Shown here: piece by piece, positions 25,772 to 33,598 of the stretch
Numbering within the stretch: position 1 is the stretch's first letter
Layout: each line of letters begins with the position of its first letter
Assembly (NCBI RefSeq): GCF_002531575.1
Contig: NZ_NWTI01000002.1
Span: forward strand, 558,001-622,000
DNA from: Bradyrhizobium sp. Y36
GTDB taxonomy: Bacteria; Pseudomonadota; Alphaproteobacteria; Rhizobiales; Xanthobacteraceae
DNA length: 64,000 nucleotides
Direction of reading: 5' to 3'
Translations under genes and position numbers: made by a program
The notes under the pieces: generated by a model
The model's database searches: none
What the model was told of the DNA's origin: nothing
The model's input: only the letters and a program-made list of their open reading frames with translations

Positions 25772-26619
25772 ACCGCGATATTGTCGATCAGCCGGGTGCT
25801 GCCGAGCTTGGCCGCGACCAGGATCCGCAACGGGCCGTCCTTGCGCGAGGTGACCTCCGCCAGCGTCTCGGCGTGGCGGACTTCGTAATAGTCGAGCGCA
25901 AAGCCCGCCGCCTTGATCATCTCGGCGCCGCCGGCCATCGCAGGCGCGATCGCATCGCCGGCCTTGATCCGCTGCGCGCTCTCCTTCATGGCGCGGTAGA
26001 GGGTGGGGGCGGTCTGCCGCTCCTCGGGCGACAGGTAGACATTGCGCGAGGACATCGCGAGCCCGTCGCGTTCGCGCACGGTGCGCGAGCCGATCACCTT
26101 GACGCCGAGGTCGAGGTCGCGCGCCATCTGCGTCACCACCCGCAACTGCTGGAAGTCCTTTTCGCCGAAGATCGCAAAGTCCGGCCGGACTTGCGTGAAC
26201 AGCTTGCCGACGACGGTGGCGACGCCGCCGAAGAAATGCGGGCGGAAGCGGTCTTCGAGGCCGGCGAGCGCCGGCCCCTCCGGCACGATGCGCGTGGCAA
26301 AGCCGTCGGGATACATGGCCTTGACCTCCGGATGCCAGACGATGTCGACATCCTCGGCGGCGAGCTTGGCGATGTCGGCCTTCCAGGTGCGCGGATAGGC
26401 GCCAAAATCCTCGGTCGGGGCGAACTGAGTCGGGTTGACGAAGATCGAGACCACGACGCGGCTGGCGCGCCGCTTGGCGAGGCGGACGAGGGACACATGC
26501 CCGTCATGGAGGGCCCCCATGGTCGGGACCATCGCGATCGTGGCCTTTCGCTTGCGAAGATTGTCGACGGCGCGGCGCAAGGCCGGGACCGTGCGGGCGA
26601 TCAGGGGGCTTGATGACAT
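25768..26619 (-). CDS. panC: Pantoate--beta-alanine ligase
   Basis: 283 residues. Joins pantoate and beta-alanine with ATP to give pantothenate, the precursor of CoA. Motifs of the family: [11 protein letters not shown] (31-41, the HxGH nucleotide site), [18 protein letters not shown] and LAMSSRN (KMSKS-like). Start chosen at ATG 26619; residues readable upstream are not protein-like. panB is not adjacent. Confidence 0.95.
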   Translation of the reverse strand: MSSSPLIARTVPALRRAVDNLRKRKATIAMVPTMGALHDGHVSLVRLAKRRASRVVVSIFVNPTQFAPTEDFGAYPRTWKADIAKLAAEDVDIVWHPEVKAMYPDGFATRIVPEGPALAGLEDRFRPHFFGGVATVVGKLFTQVRPDFAIFGEKDFQQLRVVTQMARDLDLGVKVIGSRTVRERDGLAMSSRNVYLSPEERQTAPTLYRAMKESAQRIKAGDAIAPAMAGGAEMIKAAGFALDYYEVRHAETLAEVTSRKDGPLRILVAAKLGSTRLIDNIAV

Positions 26620-26903
26620 CAGGACTCGACAGGGTTGGGAATCGGCGCGGCGTGGTTTGGCGCCCGGGACGGCTAACCTTAACAAGCGGCGATCGTGGAC
26701 GCCATGCACCCGGATGCGGCACAGCATCCCGCACAACGTCGCGCACGACATCGCGACATTGTGGGCGGGATCACAGACGAACATTGGCGCCGCGATTCAT
26801 GGTGAAGATCGGCGCAGTACGATTTGCATTACCTGTCACGCATTTCACTTGACCGCAGGCGCGGCCAACTCGAAGATATTCATCAGGGGTGTTGAGGATC
26901 GCC

Positions 26904-27827
26904 ATGCTTGTGCAGGCTAGCCAAGGCCAATCCGGCGCGGCGCATGTGGTCGTGCTCGGCAACGAGAAGGGCGGCTCCGGCAAGTCGACGACCGCCCTGC
27001 ACATCGCAGTTGCGCTCCTGAAGGCCGGCCAGCGCGTCGCCACCATCGATCTCGACTGCCGCCAGCAGAGCTTCACCCACTACATCAACAACCGTTCCGC
27101 CTGGGCCCGCCGCACCAAGCTCGACCTCGAGCTGCCGGTGCATCGCTGCATCAAGCTCGGCGAGACCATGCAGATCGCCGAGAACGAGAATTCCGAGTTC
27201 CAGCAGTTCATGGAGGCGGTCTCGGCGGTCGAAAGCAGCTTCGACTTCATCGTCATCGATACGCCCGGCACCGACAGCTACCTGATGCGCCTCGCGCACT
27301 CGATGGCCGACACGCTGGTGACGCCGATCAACGACAGCTTCCTCGATTTCGACGTGCTCGGCACCGTCGACCCCGCCAGCTACGCGGTGACGGGCGAGAG
27401 CCATTACGCCGAGATGGTGCGCGACGTCCGCCGCAAGCGCCGCCAGCTCGACGGCTCGACCACCGACTGGATCGTCGTGCGCAACCGCCTGTCGATGCTC
27501 GGCTCGCGCAACAAGCAGCTCGTCGCCGAAGGGCTGAAGGATTTGTCGCTGCGGCTCGGCTTCCGTTACGTCGACGGCTTCGCCGAACGCGTGGTCTATC
27601 GCGAGTTCTTCCCGCGCGGCCTGACCGCCCTCGACGAGATCGACGAGGCCACGCTCGGGATGCGGCCCAATCTCGGCCACCTCACCGCGCGGGAGGAGGT
27701 GACGAGCCTGCTCCGCCAGCTCAAGCTGCCGCTCGACGAGCGCGGCCGCCGCCGCGCCGCCAACCGGGCCGAGTGGTTCAACCAGGTCGACAAGCCGCTC
27801 GAAGTCCACGACATCCTGGGCGCCTGA
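26904..27827 (+). CDS. mipZ: MipZ-like division-plane positioning ATPase
   Basis: 307 residues of the ParA/MinD superfamily. Deviant Walker A EKGGSGKSTT at 21-30, Walker B FIVIDTPGTDSYLM, and the MipZ-type segments VTPINDSFLDFDVLGTVDP and YREFFPRGLTALD. In Caulobacter MipZ forms a bipolar gradient through ParB and inhibits FtsZ, placing the septum at midcell; the same role is expected. ATG 26904 has GAGG seven bases ahead; a GTG at 26889 is an alternative. It stands alone, as mipZ usually does. Confidence 0.9.
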   Translation: MLVQASQGQSGAAHVVVLGNEKGGSGKSTTALHIAVALLKAGQRVATIDLDCRQQSFTHYINNRSAWARRTKLDLELPVHRCIKLGETMQIAENENSEFQQFMEAVSAVESSFDFIVIDTPGTDSYLMRLAHSMADTLVTPINDSFLDFDVLGTVDPASYAVTGESHYAEMVRDVRRKRRQLDGSTTDWIVVRNRLSMLGSRNKQLVAEGLKDLSLRLGFRYVDGFAERVVYREFFPRGLTALDEIDEATLGMRPNLGHLTAREEVTSLLRQLKLPLDERGRRRAANRAEWFNQVDKPLEVHDILGA

Positions 27828-28169
27828 GGCGGTATATCGCTACTTCCGATCGATCCACGCGAAGGGGTTCCCAAGGGAACGCCGGCGGACTTCGGCCGTT
27901 TTCATCCTGCGTTTACCGCGAAATTGAACCCAATCGAGATCGGTTGCGTCGGATGGTCGGATGCACCCTGACGTCGCGACCGGAGAACGGGGTGCCCAGA
28001 AAACGTGTGCGACGCACAATGAAAGGGCTGCCGGTTCACAATATTTGGCCTTCCTGTCACGCGCCTGTGACATATATTAGCGAATAGGCGACCAGAGGCC
28101 GAAGAGCCTCGGAAGAACACGATTTTCAACAGGGATTCAGGCCGCAAGAGCCTGAGGCTGAGGACGAAA
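27828..28169. other. 342-bp intergenic region with an inverted repeat
   Basis: No gene seen. It contains TGTCAC-N6-GTGACA (28055-28072) followed at once by an AT-rich TATATT (28073-28078), about 92 bp before the start of the hydrolase gene. Confidence 0.55.
28055..28078 (+). promoter_or_regulatory. Inverted repeat TGTCAC-N6-GTGACA beside a -10-like box
   Basis: Perfect 6-6-6 inverted repeat at 28055-28072 abutting TATATT. A dimeric regulator binding here would overlap the promoter of the gene at 28170. The half site TGTCAC also occurs at 26834-26839 in the mipZ upstream region. Regulator unknown. Confidence 0.4.
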
Positions 28170-29030
28170 ATGAAGCGTGGAATTGCCGTTCTGGTTTCGG
28201 TCAGTGCCCTCTGCGGCATCGCCTATTTCACGGCGAGCAAGTGGGCGATCAAGCACGAGACCATTACCTTCTACGACGCCTCGCGCGACAACCGTCCTGT
28301 CCCGGTCCATATCGCAGTGCGCCGCGACAAGGAAATGCAGGCCAATGCCGGCATGATCAAACTGCCGGTCGCGGTGATCAATCACGGCAACACCGTCAAG
28401 AACACCGAATACGGCTTCCTCGCCAACATCTTCGCGGCCCGCGGCTACATGGTCGTGAGCCCGCAGCATGATTTGCCGACCGATCCTCCGATGGTGACCA
28501 AGCCCGGCGAGCTCTATGTCGGTCGCCTGCCGCAGATTCTGCGCGGCGTCGCCAACATCCATCTGGCGATGCAGGAGATGAAGAAGGTTCAGCCCAACGC
28601 CGACTACGAGAAGGTGACGATGGTCGGCCATTCCATGGGCGGCGACATCACCATGTATTTCGCCAAGCAGTATCCGGATGAGGTCAAGAAGGTCGTCACG
28701 CTCGACAATCTGCGCGTGCCCTTCGTCACCGCCGGCAAGTTCAAGATCCTGTCGTTCCGCTCGCAGGATCCGCAGTTCAAGACCGATGCCGGCGTGATCC
28801 CGACCGACGAGGAATGCGAGAAGGCGGGCATTCAGGTCGTGAAGACCGAATTCCAGCACAACGACATGCGCGACACCGGCCCGGATGCCGCCAAGAATTC
28901 GATCCAGAGCATGCTCGACAAATTCCTGAGCGCAACCGACAGCGAGATCGCGCCGGTCGACACGCAATCGTCGCCGCCCAGCATCCTCGAGCCGGGCCCG
29001 GTCGCGCTGATGGCGCCTGCCAAGAGCTGA
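28170..29030 (+). CDS. Membrane-anchored or exported alpha/beta hydrolase
   Basis: 286 residues. An N-terminal hydrophobic segment (4-24) acts as signal or anchor. The hydrolase core has an oxyanion-type NHGN (71-74), the nucleophile elbow GHSMGG with S155 (153-158), an acid near VVTLDNLRVP, and a candidate His in FQHNDM. The C-terminal 30 residues are Pro/Ser-rich. Resembles alpha/beta hydrolases annotated as lipases or carboxylesterases; substrate unknown. A strong hairpin follows at 29089-29122. Confidence 0.85.
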   Translation: MKRGIAVLVSVSALCGIAYFTASKWAIKHETITFYDASRDNRPVPVHIAVRRDKEMQANAGMIKLPVAVINHGNTVKNTEYGFLANIFAARGYMVVSPQHDLPTDPPMVTKPGELYVGRLPQILRGVANIHLAMQEMKKVQPNADYEKVTMVGHSMGGDITMYFAKQYPDEVKKVVTLDNLRVPFVTAGKFKILSFRSQDPQFKTDAGVIPTDEECEKAGIQVVKTEFQHNDMRDTGPDAAKNSIQSMLDKFLSATDSEIAPVDTQSSPPSILEPGPVALMAPAKS

Positions 29031-29088
29031 GTCCGAGGGCTTCTGAGATCCCAAGCTTACGTTCGCGAGATCGACCGGACTGATTTCC

Positions 29089-29122
29089 AAAGCCCCCGCC
29101 GGCCTCCGCCGGCGGGGGCTTT
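29089..29122 (+). terminator. Rho-independent terminator-like hairpin after the hydrolase gene
   Basis: 14-bp perfect stem, arms AAAGCCCCCGCCGG (29089-29102) and CCGGCGGGGGCTTT (29109-29122), with a 6-base loop. The T run is short (three), so it may act in both directions. Confidence 0.75.
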
Positions 29123-29180
29123 GCGCATTGACCAGGCTGCCCGCGCTGACCACATTAGCCGCTCACGCAAGGGGCAAGTG

Positions 29181-29930
29181 ATGTCGGGCGAACCCATCAA
29201 GACGCGCGGCGCCGACGCCGTGACGGCGCAAGCCGGTAGCGCGGTGCCACAGGCGGGAACGTCGACCGCGGACGACATTGCCGCCTTCGTCGCCAAGGCG
29301 CGGGCACTGTCACCCCATGCGCCGGGCGCGAAGGGGCGGCTGATCTTCGCGTTGGATGCGACGATGAGCCGGCAGCCGACCTGGGACATGGCCTGCGCGC
29401 TGCAGGCCGACATGTTTCGCGAGACCGCCGCGCTCGGCAGCCTCGACATAAGGCTGGTCTATTATCGCGGCTTCAACGAGTGCCGCGCCACGGGGTGGAT
29501 TTCCGACAGCGCCAAGCTCGCGGCGCTGATGAGCAAGATCGATTGTCGCGGCGGCGATACCCAGATCGGCAAGGTGCTGACGGAGGCGCGGCGCGAAGCG
29601 GTCGCATCGGGCGTGCGGGCCGTCGTGTTCGTCGGCGATGCCATGGAGGAGAAGGTCGACGAGCTCTGCGCCAAGGCCGGCGAGCTCGGCATGCTCAAGG
29701 TGCCGGTGTTCGTGTTTCAGGAAGGTCATGACGCCGTCGCCGAGCAGGCCTTTCGCGAGATCGCGCGCCTGACCGGCGGTGCCTGGTGCCGGTTCGATCC
29801 GGGCGCTGCGGCGCAATTGCGCGAGCTGCTGCGGGCGGCCGCGGCCTATGCCGCCGGCGGCCGCGAGGCGCTGTTGAAATTGGCGAAGACCGCAAGCGGA
29901 GCGGCCAGGCTGATCGGTCAAATGAAGTAG
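29181..29930 (+). CDS. VWA-like (von Willebrand A-type) protein
   Basis: 249 residues from ATG 29181, with AAGGGGCAAG ahead of it. The core (about 52-215) reads as a VWA/Rossmann fold: LIFALDATMSR (54-64) supplies a MIDAS-like D59-x-T61-x-S63, and the later VVFVGDAMEE matches the fourth strand with a metal-coordinating Asp. No signal peptide, so cytosolic. Followed 68 bp later by a membrane J-protein, and the pair may work together. Function unknown. Confidence 0.75.
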   Translation: MSGEPIKTRGADAVTAQAGSAVPQAGTSTADDIAAFVAKARALSPHAPGAKGRLIFALDATMSRQPTWDMACALQADMFRETAALGSLDIRLVYYRGFNECRATGWISDSAKLAALMSKIDCRGGDTQIGKVLTEARREAVASGVRAVVFVGDAMEEKVDELCAKAGELGMLKVPVFVFQEGHDAVAEQAFREIARLTGGAWCRFDPGAAAQLRELLRAAAAYAAGGREALLKLAKTASGAARLIGQMK

Positions 29931-29998
29931 CGCCGGACCTCGCAGCTCGCACCGGCCTATGCCATGCATTTTGCCGTGAGGGCGACTATATTCCGGCC

Positions 29999-30724
29999 AT
30001 GACCCTGATCGCCGGCGCCGTGGCTGTTATCACGCTTTATCTCCTGCTCCAGATGTTCCGCGCCGCCAATCCGGCGGCGCTGGCGCGCGCCATCAGATTC
30101 GGCGGCGGCGTGCTGGCGCTGGCGATCGCAGCCTTCACGGGCTTGCGCGGCGAGCTGGTGGTGGCGATCCCGCTCGGATTCTTCGGGGCCGGGCTGCTGG
30201 GCTGGACACCGCTGGCAAATGCCGGCTTCGGCAATATCGGCGGACTGTTCGGCGGCGGTGCAGCGCCCGCGTCAGGACAGACCTCGCGGGTGCGCTCGCA
30301 ATTCCTGGATATGCGGCTCGACCACGATTCCGGTCAGCTGGGCGGGCAGATCGTGGCCGGGCCACAGGCCGGGCGCGATCTCGGCGAGTTCGATCTTCCG
30401 AGCCTGCTGGCCATGGTCCCGACGTTCGACGCCGAGAGCGTGGCCTTACTTGAAAGCTATCTGGACCGCCGGTTTCCCGCTTGGCGACAGCACGCGCAGG
30501 GCGATGCGGCAGGGGGGCAGCGCCGCACGGCGGCGAGCGGCAAAATGACGGCGGAGGAGGCCTATCAGATCCTTGGCCTGCAGCCGGGAGCGGGGCGTGA
30601 CGACATCAGCCGGGCGCACAAGTCCCTGATGAAGAAACTCCATCCCGACCAGGGGGGCTCGAACTATCTCGCTGCCCGGGTAAACGAGGCCAAGGATACT
30701 CTGCTTCGCACGCATAACGGCTAA
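29999..30724 (+). CDS. Membrane protein with C-terminal J domain (DnaJ-like)
   Basis: 241 residues. Two N-terminal membrane helices (about 3-18 and 36-70, the latter possibly a hairpin), a soluble middle region, and a short J domain (about 183-240) with the HPD motif at 215-217 (LHPDQGGS), needed to stimulate Hsp70 ATPase. The arrangement membrane anchor plus C-terminal J domain is that of the mitochondrial import protein Pam18/Tim14 and its alphaproteobacterial relatives. Likely recruits DnaK to the inner membrane. Confidence 0.85.
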   Translation: MTLIAGAVAVITLYLLLQMFRAANPAALARAIRFGGGVLALAIAAFTGLRGELVVAIPLGFFGAGLLGWTPLANAGFGNIGGLFGGGAAPASGQTSRVRSQFLDMRLDHDSGQLGGQIVAGPQAGRDLGEFDLPSLLAMVPTFDAESVALLESYLDRRFPAWRQHAQGDAAGGQRRTAASGKMTAEEAYQILGLQPGAGRDDISRAHKSLMKKLHPDQGGSNYLAARVNEAKDTLLRTHNG

Positions 30725-30902
30725 CTCCGGCACCACGCTACAAACGCCCGTACCCGCGTGAGCTCCGCTTTGCTCTGTCTGTCGTCGCCCCGATGCCCGC
30801 CATTGTCGGCGTGGTCGATCTCTTGCGTAAAAATTTAACCGTAAATTGTTGACGAGAGGTTGTCGCGGAACAGACTTCGCATCATCGCATCGGCGAAACG
30901 AA

Positions 30903-30931
30903 AAAAGCCCGCGCCGAAGGCGCGGGCTTTT
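30903..30931. terminator. Terminator hairpin, mainly for the minus-strand carboxypeptidase gene
   Basis: 13-bp perfect stem AAAAGCCCGCGCC / GGCGCGGGCTTTT with loop GAA. On the minus strand it is followed by a run of T (six A at 30901-30906 on plus), the classical form; it lies 23 bp past the stop at 30954. Confidence 0.88.
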
Positions 30932-30953
30932 GATCGGAGCGATGTGGCGAGGA

Positions 30954-32789
30954 TCAGTTGCGGACGGTGATGCAGGAGATCTCGGCGCGCTTCAGGGTGC
31001 GGCAGACCGCTTCGGCCTGGTCGCGCTCGAGGCCGGCGAAGCGAGCGCGGTAGAGCTTGCGATTGTCCTTGGCGACGACTTCGGTGAACGGATCAGCCTT
31101 GCTGAGCAGGCCGCGGGCCGAGCTGCGCGCGGCGTCGATGCGCTGCTGGGCTTCGTTCTCGCTCTCGAGTGCCCCGACCTGGACGATCCAGCCGCTGTGG
31201 GTGACGACCGGCTTGGTGGTGGCGCTCATCTGGATCGGCGCCGGATCGGCGGAGGCAAGCTTCGGCGCAGCCGGGGCGGGCGCTGCGGCCGTTGCCGCCG
31301 GCAGCACGCCGAGAATGCCGTTGCCGGTGCCGAAGCCCGCCGGCTGGCGCGGCAGCTCGCTGCGGGCGATCTCGGCCTTCGGCGCTTCCGGCTGGCTGAC
31401 AACCTCGGGCTTGTTGATGAGATCGGCGCGGGCGACGACGGCGCCGGAGGTTTCCGCAACGTCGGAACGGGACGGAATGGCATTGGTGACCGGGACCTGG
31501 GCGGGAGCGGCGGAGGCGACCTTCACGGCACCGGCCTTGACTTGAACCGTCTTGACCCGGACCGGCTTCATCGGCTCGGACGAGCCGGGGATGATGGAGA
31601 GCGGCTGGCTCGAGATCACGCCATTGGTGAGCGGCGCTGGCTCGATCTTGGATTCCGTCTGCCGAGCCTCGGGCTTGCTGGCTTCCGGCTTGATCGGGGC
31701 CGGCGGCACCGCGGCCGTGGCGGCAGCCAGCGTCGACAGGCGGGCCGCGAGACGAGACGGGGCTGGTTCGGGGGCAGAAGCCGCAGCCTGGACCGGTGCG
31801 GCAGGACGAGCCGGCGGCGTATCCGAGGCGTCGGCAACATCGGTGGCGGTGTCGGCGCCGTTGCGCTCGGTGACCGCGGCAACGGTGTGCGTGGTCGCGC
31901 CCTTGTCGAGGTTCTCGGCGAGCAGGTTGCGCATGATGGCATCGCGCGAGCCGCCGCTGCGGCCGCCGAGCACGACGCCGATCAGGTGACGGTTGCCGCG
32001 GCGCATCGAGCTGACGAGGTTGAAGCCGGAGGCGCGAGTGTAGCCGGTCTTGATGCCGTCCACGCCTTCCACGCTGCCGAGCAGGTGATTGTGGTTGCGG
32101 ATCGACTGGCCGCGCCAGTTGAAGGTCGAGGTCGCGAAATAGCGATAGTAGCGCGGGAAGCGCTCCTGGATGGCGCGGCCGAGCGTGGCCTGGTCGCGCG
32201 CGGTCGTGACCTGCTCGTCGTTGGGAAGACCGTTGGCGTTGCGATAGACGGTCCGGGACATGCCGAGCGCACGCGCCTTGCGCGTCATCATCTGGGCAAA
32301 GTCGTCCTCGTCGCCGGCGATCGCTTCGGCGATCACGACGGCGGCGTCATTGGCGGAGCGCGTGACGAGACCCTTGATCGCGTCCTCGACACGGATGGTC
32401 TGGCCGGCACGCAGGTTTAGCTTGGTCGGATCCTGGTCGGCGGCGTGCTGGGACACCGGCATCTCGGTGTCGAGCTTCATCTTGCCGGACTCGAGGCGCT
32501 CGAACAGCAGGTAGAGCGTCATGATCTTGGTCAGCGAGGCGGGGTGGCGGATGCCGTCGGGGCTCGTTGCCTGCAGCACCGCGCCGGAATTGCCGTCGAC
32601 GATGATGGACGCGAATTTCGGGCTTGAGCTGTCGGACACATCGCGCTGCACCCGGTGGTGCGCGTAGTGCCGGCGGTGGCGCCGTGCCTCGGCGGCATCG
32701 GTCGTGAAGATGACCGCGGTGGTGACCGTAAGAAGCCCGAAAACGCCAACCCGCGCCAAGCGCGAGGAAGACAAGTTTTTACGAAGCAT
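30954..32789 (-). CDS. D-alanyl-D-alanine carboxypeptidase (DacF-like) with SPOR domain
   Basis: 611 residues. Signal peptide (hydrophobic 13-30), then a penicillin-binding peptidase S11 domain (about 55-295) with all three motifs: SLTK (S85-K88, nucleophile), SAN (145-147) and KTG (247-249). A long Ala/Pro-rich linker (about 305-525) leads to a C-terminal SPOR domain (about 530-611), which binds denuded glycan strands at the septum. It trims the terminal D-Ala of peptidoglycan, probably at division sites. The usual C-terminal amphipathic anchor of PBP5 is replaced by SPOR. Confidence 0.93.
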   Translation of the reverse strand: MLRKNLSSSRLARVGVFGLLTVTTAVIFTTDAAEARRHRRHYAHHRVQRDVSDSSSPKFASIIVDGNSGAVLQATSPDGIRHPASLTKIMTLYLLFERLESGKMKLDTEMPVSQHAADQDPTKLNLRAGQTIRVEDAIKGLVTRSANDAAVVIAEAIAGDEDDFAQMMTRKARALGMSRTVYRNANGLPNDEQVTTARDQATLGRAIQERFPRYYRYFATSTFNWRGQSIRNHNHLLGSVEGVDGIKTGYTRASGFNLVSSMRRGNRHLIGVVLGGRSGGSRDAIMRNLLAENLDKGATTHTVAAVTERNGADTATDVADASDTPPARPAAPVQAAASAPEPAPSRLAARLSTLAAATAAVPPAPIKPEASKPEARQTESKIEPAPLTNGVISSQPLSIIPGSSEPMKPVRVKTVQVKAGAVKVASAAPAQVPVTNAIPSRSDVAETSGAVVARADLINKPEVVSQPEAPKAEIARSELPRQPAGFGTGNGILGVLPAATAAAPAPAAPKLASADPAPIQMSATTKPVVTHSGWIVQVGALESENEAQQRIDAARSSARGLLSKADPFTEVVAKDNRKLYRARFAGLERDQAEAVCRTLKRAEISCITVRN

Positions 32790-33081
32790 GGAACCCCGTC
32801 CCCGTTTCTCAACTGATCACCGGCTCGTGAGGCGAAATTGTGCCCAATGGACCCGGGATCATTACCTGCTCAGGCTGTCCCTCCGCTGGTGTTCGCCGCG
32901 GGGGACGTTCGGCCCGAGCCGCTATTCTGGCTAAGGTGATGTTCTCAAACGGCTTTTGACCGCTTGCGGAAGCTGAACACGTCCAGGGAATCAAGGTAGG
33001 GCGCTGCGGTTTCCAAAAGCTTAAGGAACCCTTGCGGGAAACCCCGGAAATCTCCGCGATTTGCGTCCTTTGCCCCTTATT

Positions 33082-33127
33082 TTGTGCGGCGCACAAGATT
33101 CTTGACTTTTTTTGTGCGTTGCACTAA
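33082..33127. promoter_or_regulatory. Pair of PhaR-like operators upstream of the phasin gene
   Basis: Site 1, TTGTGC-GGC-GCACAA (33082-33096), is a perfect 6-3-6 inverted repeat. Site 2, TTGTGC-GTT-GCACTA (33112-33126), has one mismatch. The sites are 30 bp apart, close to three helical turns, so two dimers would sit on the same face. PhaR-type PHB repressors are known to bind TGC-N3/4-GCA sequences ahead of phasin genes. Confidence 0.75.
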
Positions 33128-33130
33128 TTG
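33102..33130 (+). promoter_or_regulatory. Phasin gene promoter
   Basis: TTGACT (33102-33107), 17-bp spacer, TAATTG (33125-33130). Operator site 2 covers the spacer and the -10, site 1 lies just upstream of the -35, a layout suited to tight repression. Confidence 0.6.
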
Positions 33131-33184
33131 GAGGCAGGTCAGGGAGCCGGGGCTTCCCGACGAGCCAGGGAAAAGGATTCCGAA

Positions 33185-33523
33185 ATGTTCAAGGTTGAAG
33201 ACTTTCAGAACTACGGCAAAGAGCACTTCGAGCAGTACGTCGCCTCCGCGACCTCGGTGCAGCACGGCCTCCAGGCGATCGCCAGCGCCTATGGCGACTA
33301 CACGAAGAAGTCGTTCGAAGACACCAAGTCCTTCGTCGAGAAGCTTTCCGGCGTGAAGTCGCTGGACAAGGCCATGGAAGCGCAGACCGATTTCGCCCGT
33401 TCCGCCTACGAGACCTTCGTTGCGGAATCGCAGAAGATCGCCGGCCTCTACAGCGACCTCGCCAAGCAGGCGTTCAAGCCGGTCGAGACCATCGTGTCGA
33501 AGTTCACCCCGGCCGCCCAGTAA
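33185..33523 (+). CDS. Phasin (PHB granule-associated protein)
   Basis: 112 residues of the Phasin_2 type, almost wholly helical and amphipathic (FQNYGKEHFEQYVASATSVQ, then QTDFARSAYETFVAESQKIA). Coats polyhydroxybutyrate granules and stabilises them. Start at ATG 33185 fits the family. Upstream lie two PhaR-like operators and a promoter; downstream a clean terminator, so it is a single-gene unit. No other PHB gene is in the window. Confidence 0.92.
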   Translation: MFKVEDFQNYGKEHFEQYVASATSVQHGLQAIASAYGDYTKKSFEDTKSFVEKLSGVKSLDKAMEAQTDFARSAYETFVAESQKIAGLYSDLAKQAFKPVETIVSKFTPAAQ

Positions 33524-33547
33524 CGTTTCTTCGACATTCTGGAATCG

Positions 33548-33578
33548 AAAAGCCCGGCTGAACCAGCCGGGCTTTTTT
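33548..33578 (+). terminator. Rho-independent terminator of the phasin gene
   Basis: 12-bp stem AAAAGCCCGGCT / AGCCGGGCTTTT (33548-33559, 33565-33576), loop GAACC, then a run of six T (33573-33578). It may also serve the convergent TadG-like gene ending at 33599. Confidence 0.9.
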
Positions 33579-33598
33579 GTTGGGTTGCTGGCGATCCC

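Larger units (their letters stand above)
32790..33184. other. 395-bp divergent intergenic region with phasin promoter and operators
   Basis: No gene seen. The right end (33082-33130) holds two TGC-N3-GCA operators and the phasin promoter; the left end would contain the carboxypeptidase promoter, not recognisable by eye. Confidence 0.7.

Noticed and set aside
30846..32420. 524-codon plus-strand frame opposite the carboxypeptidase gene
   Set aside because: Gly/Arg/Asp-rich shadow; the minus frame has all three penicillin-binding motifs and a SPOR domain.
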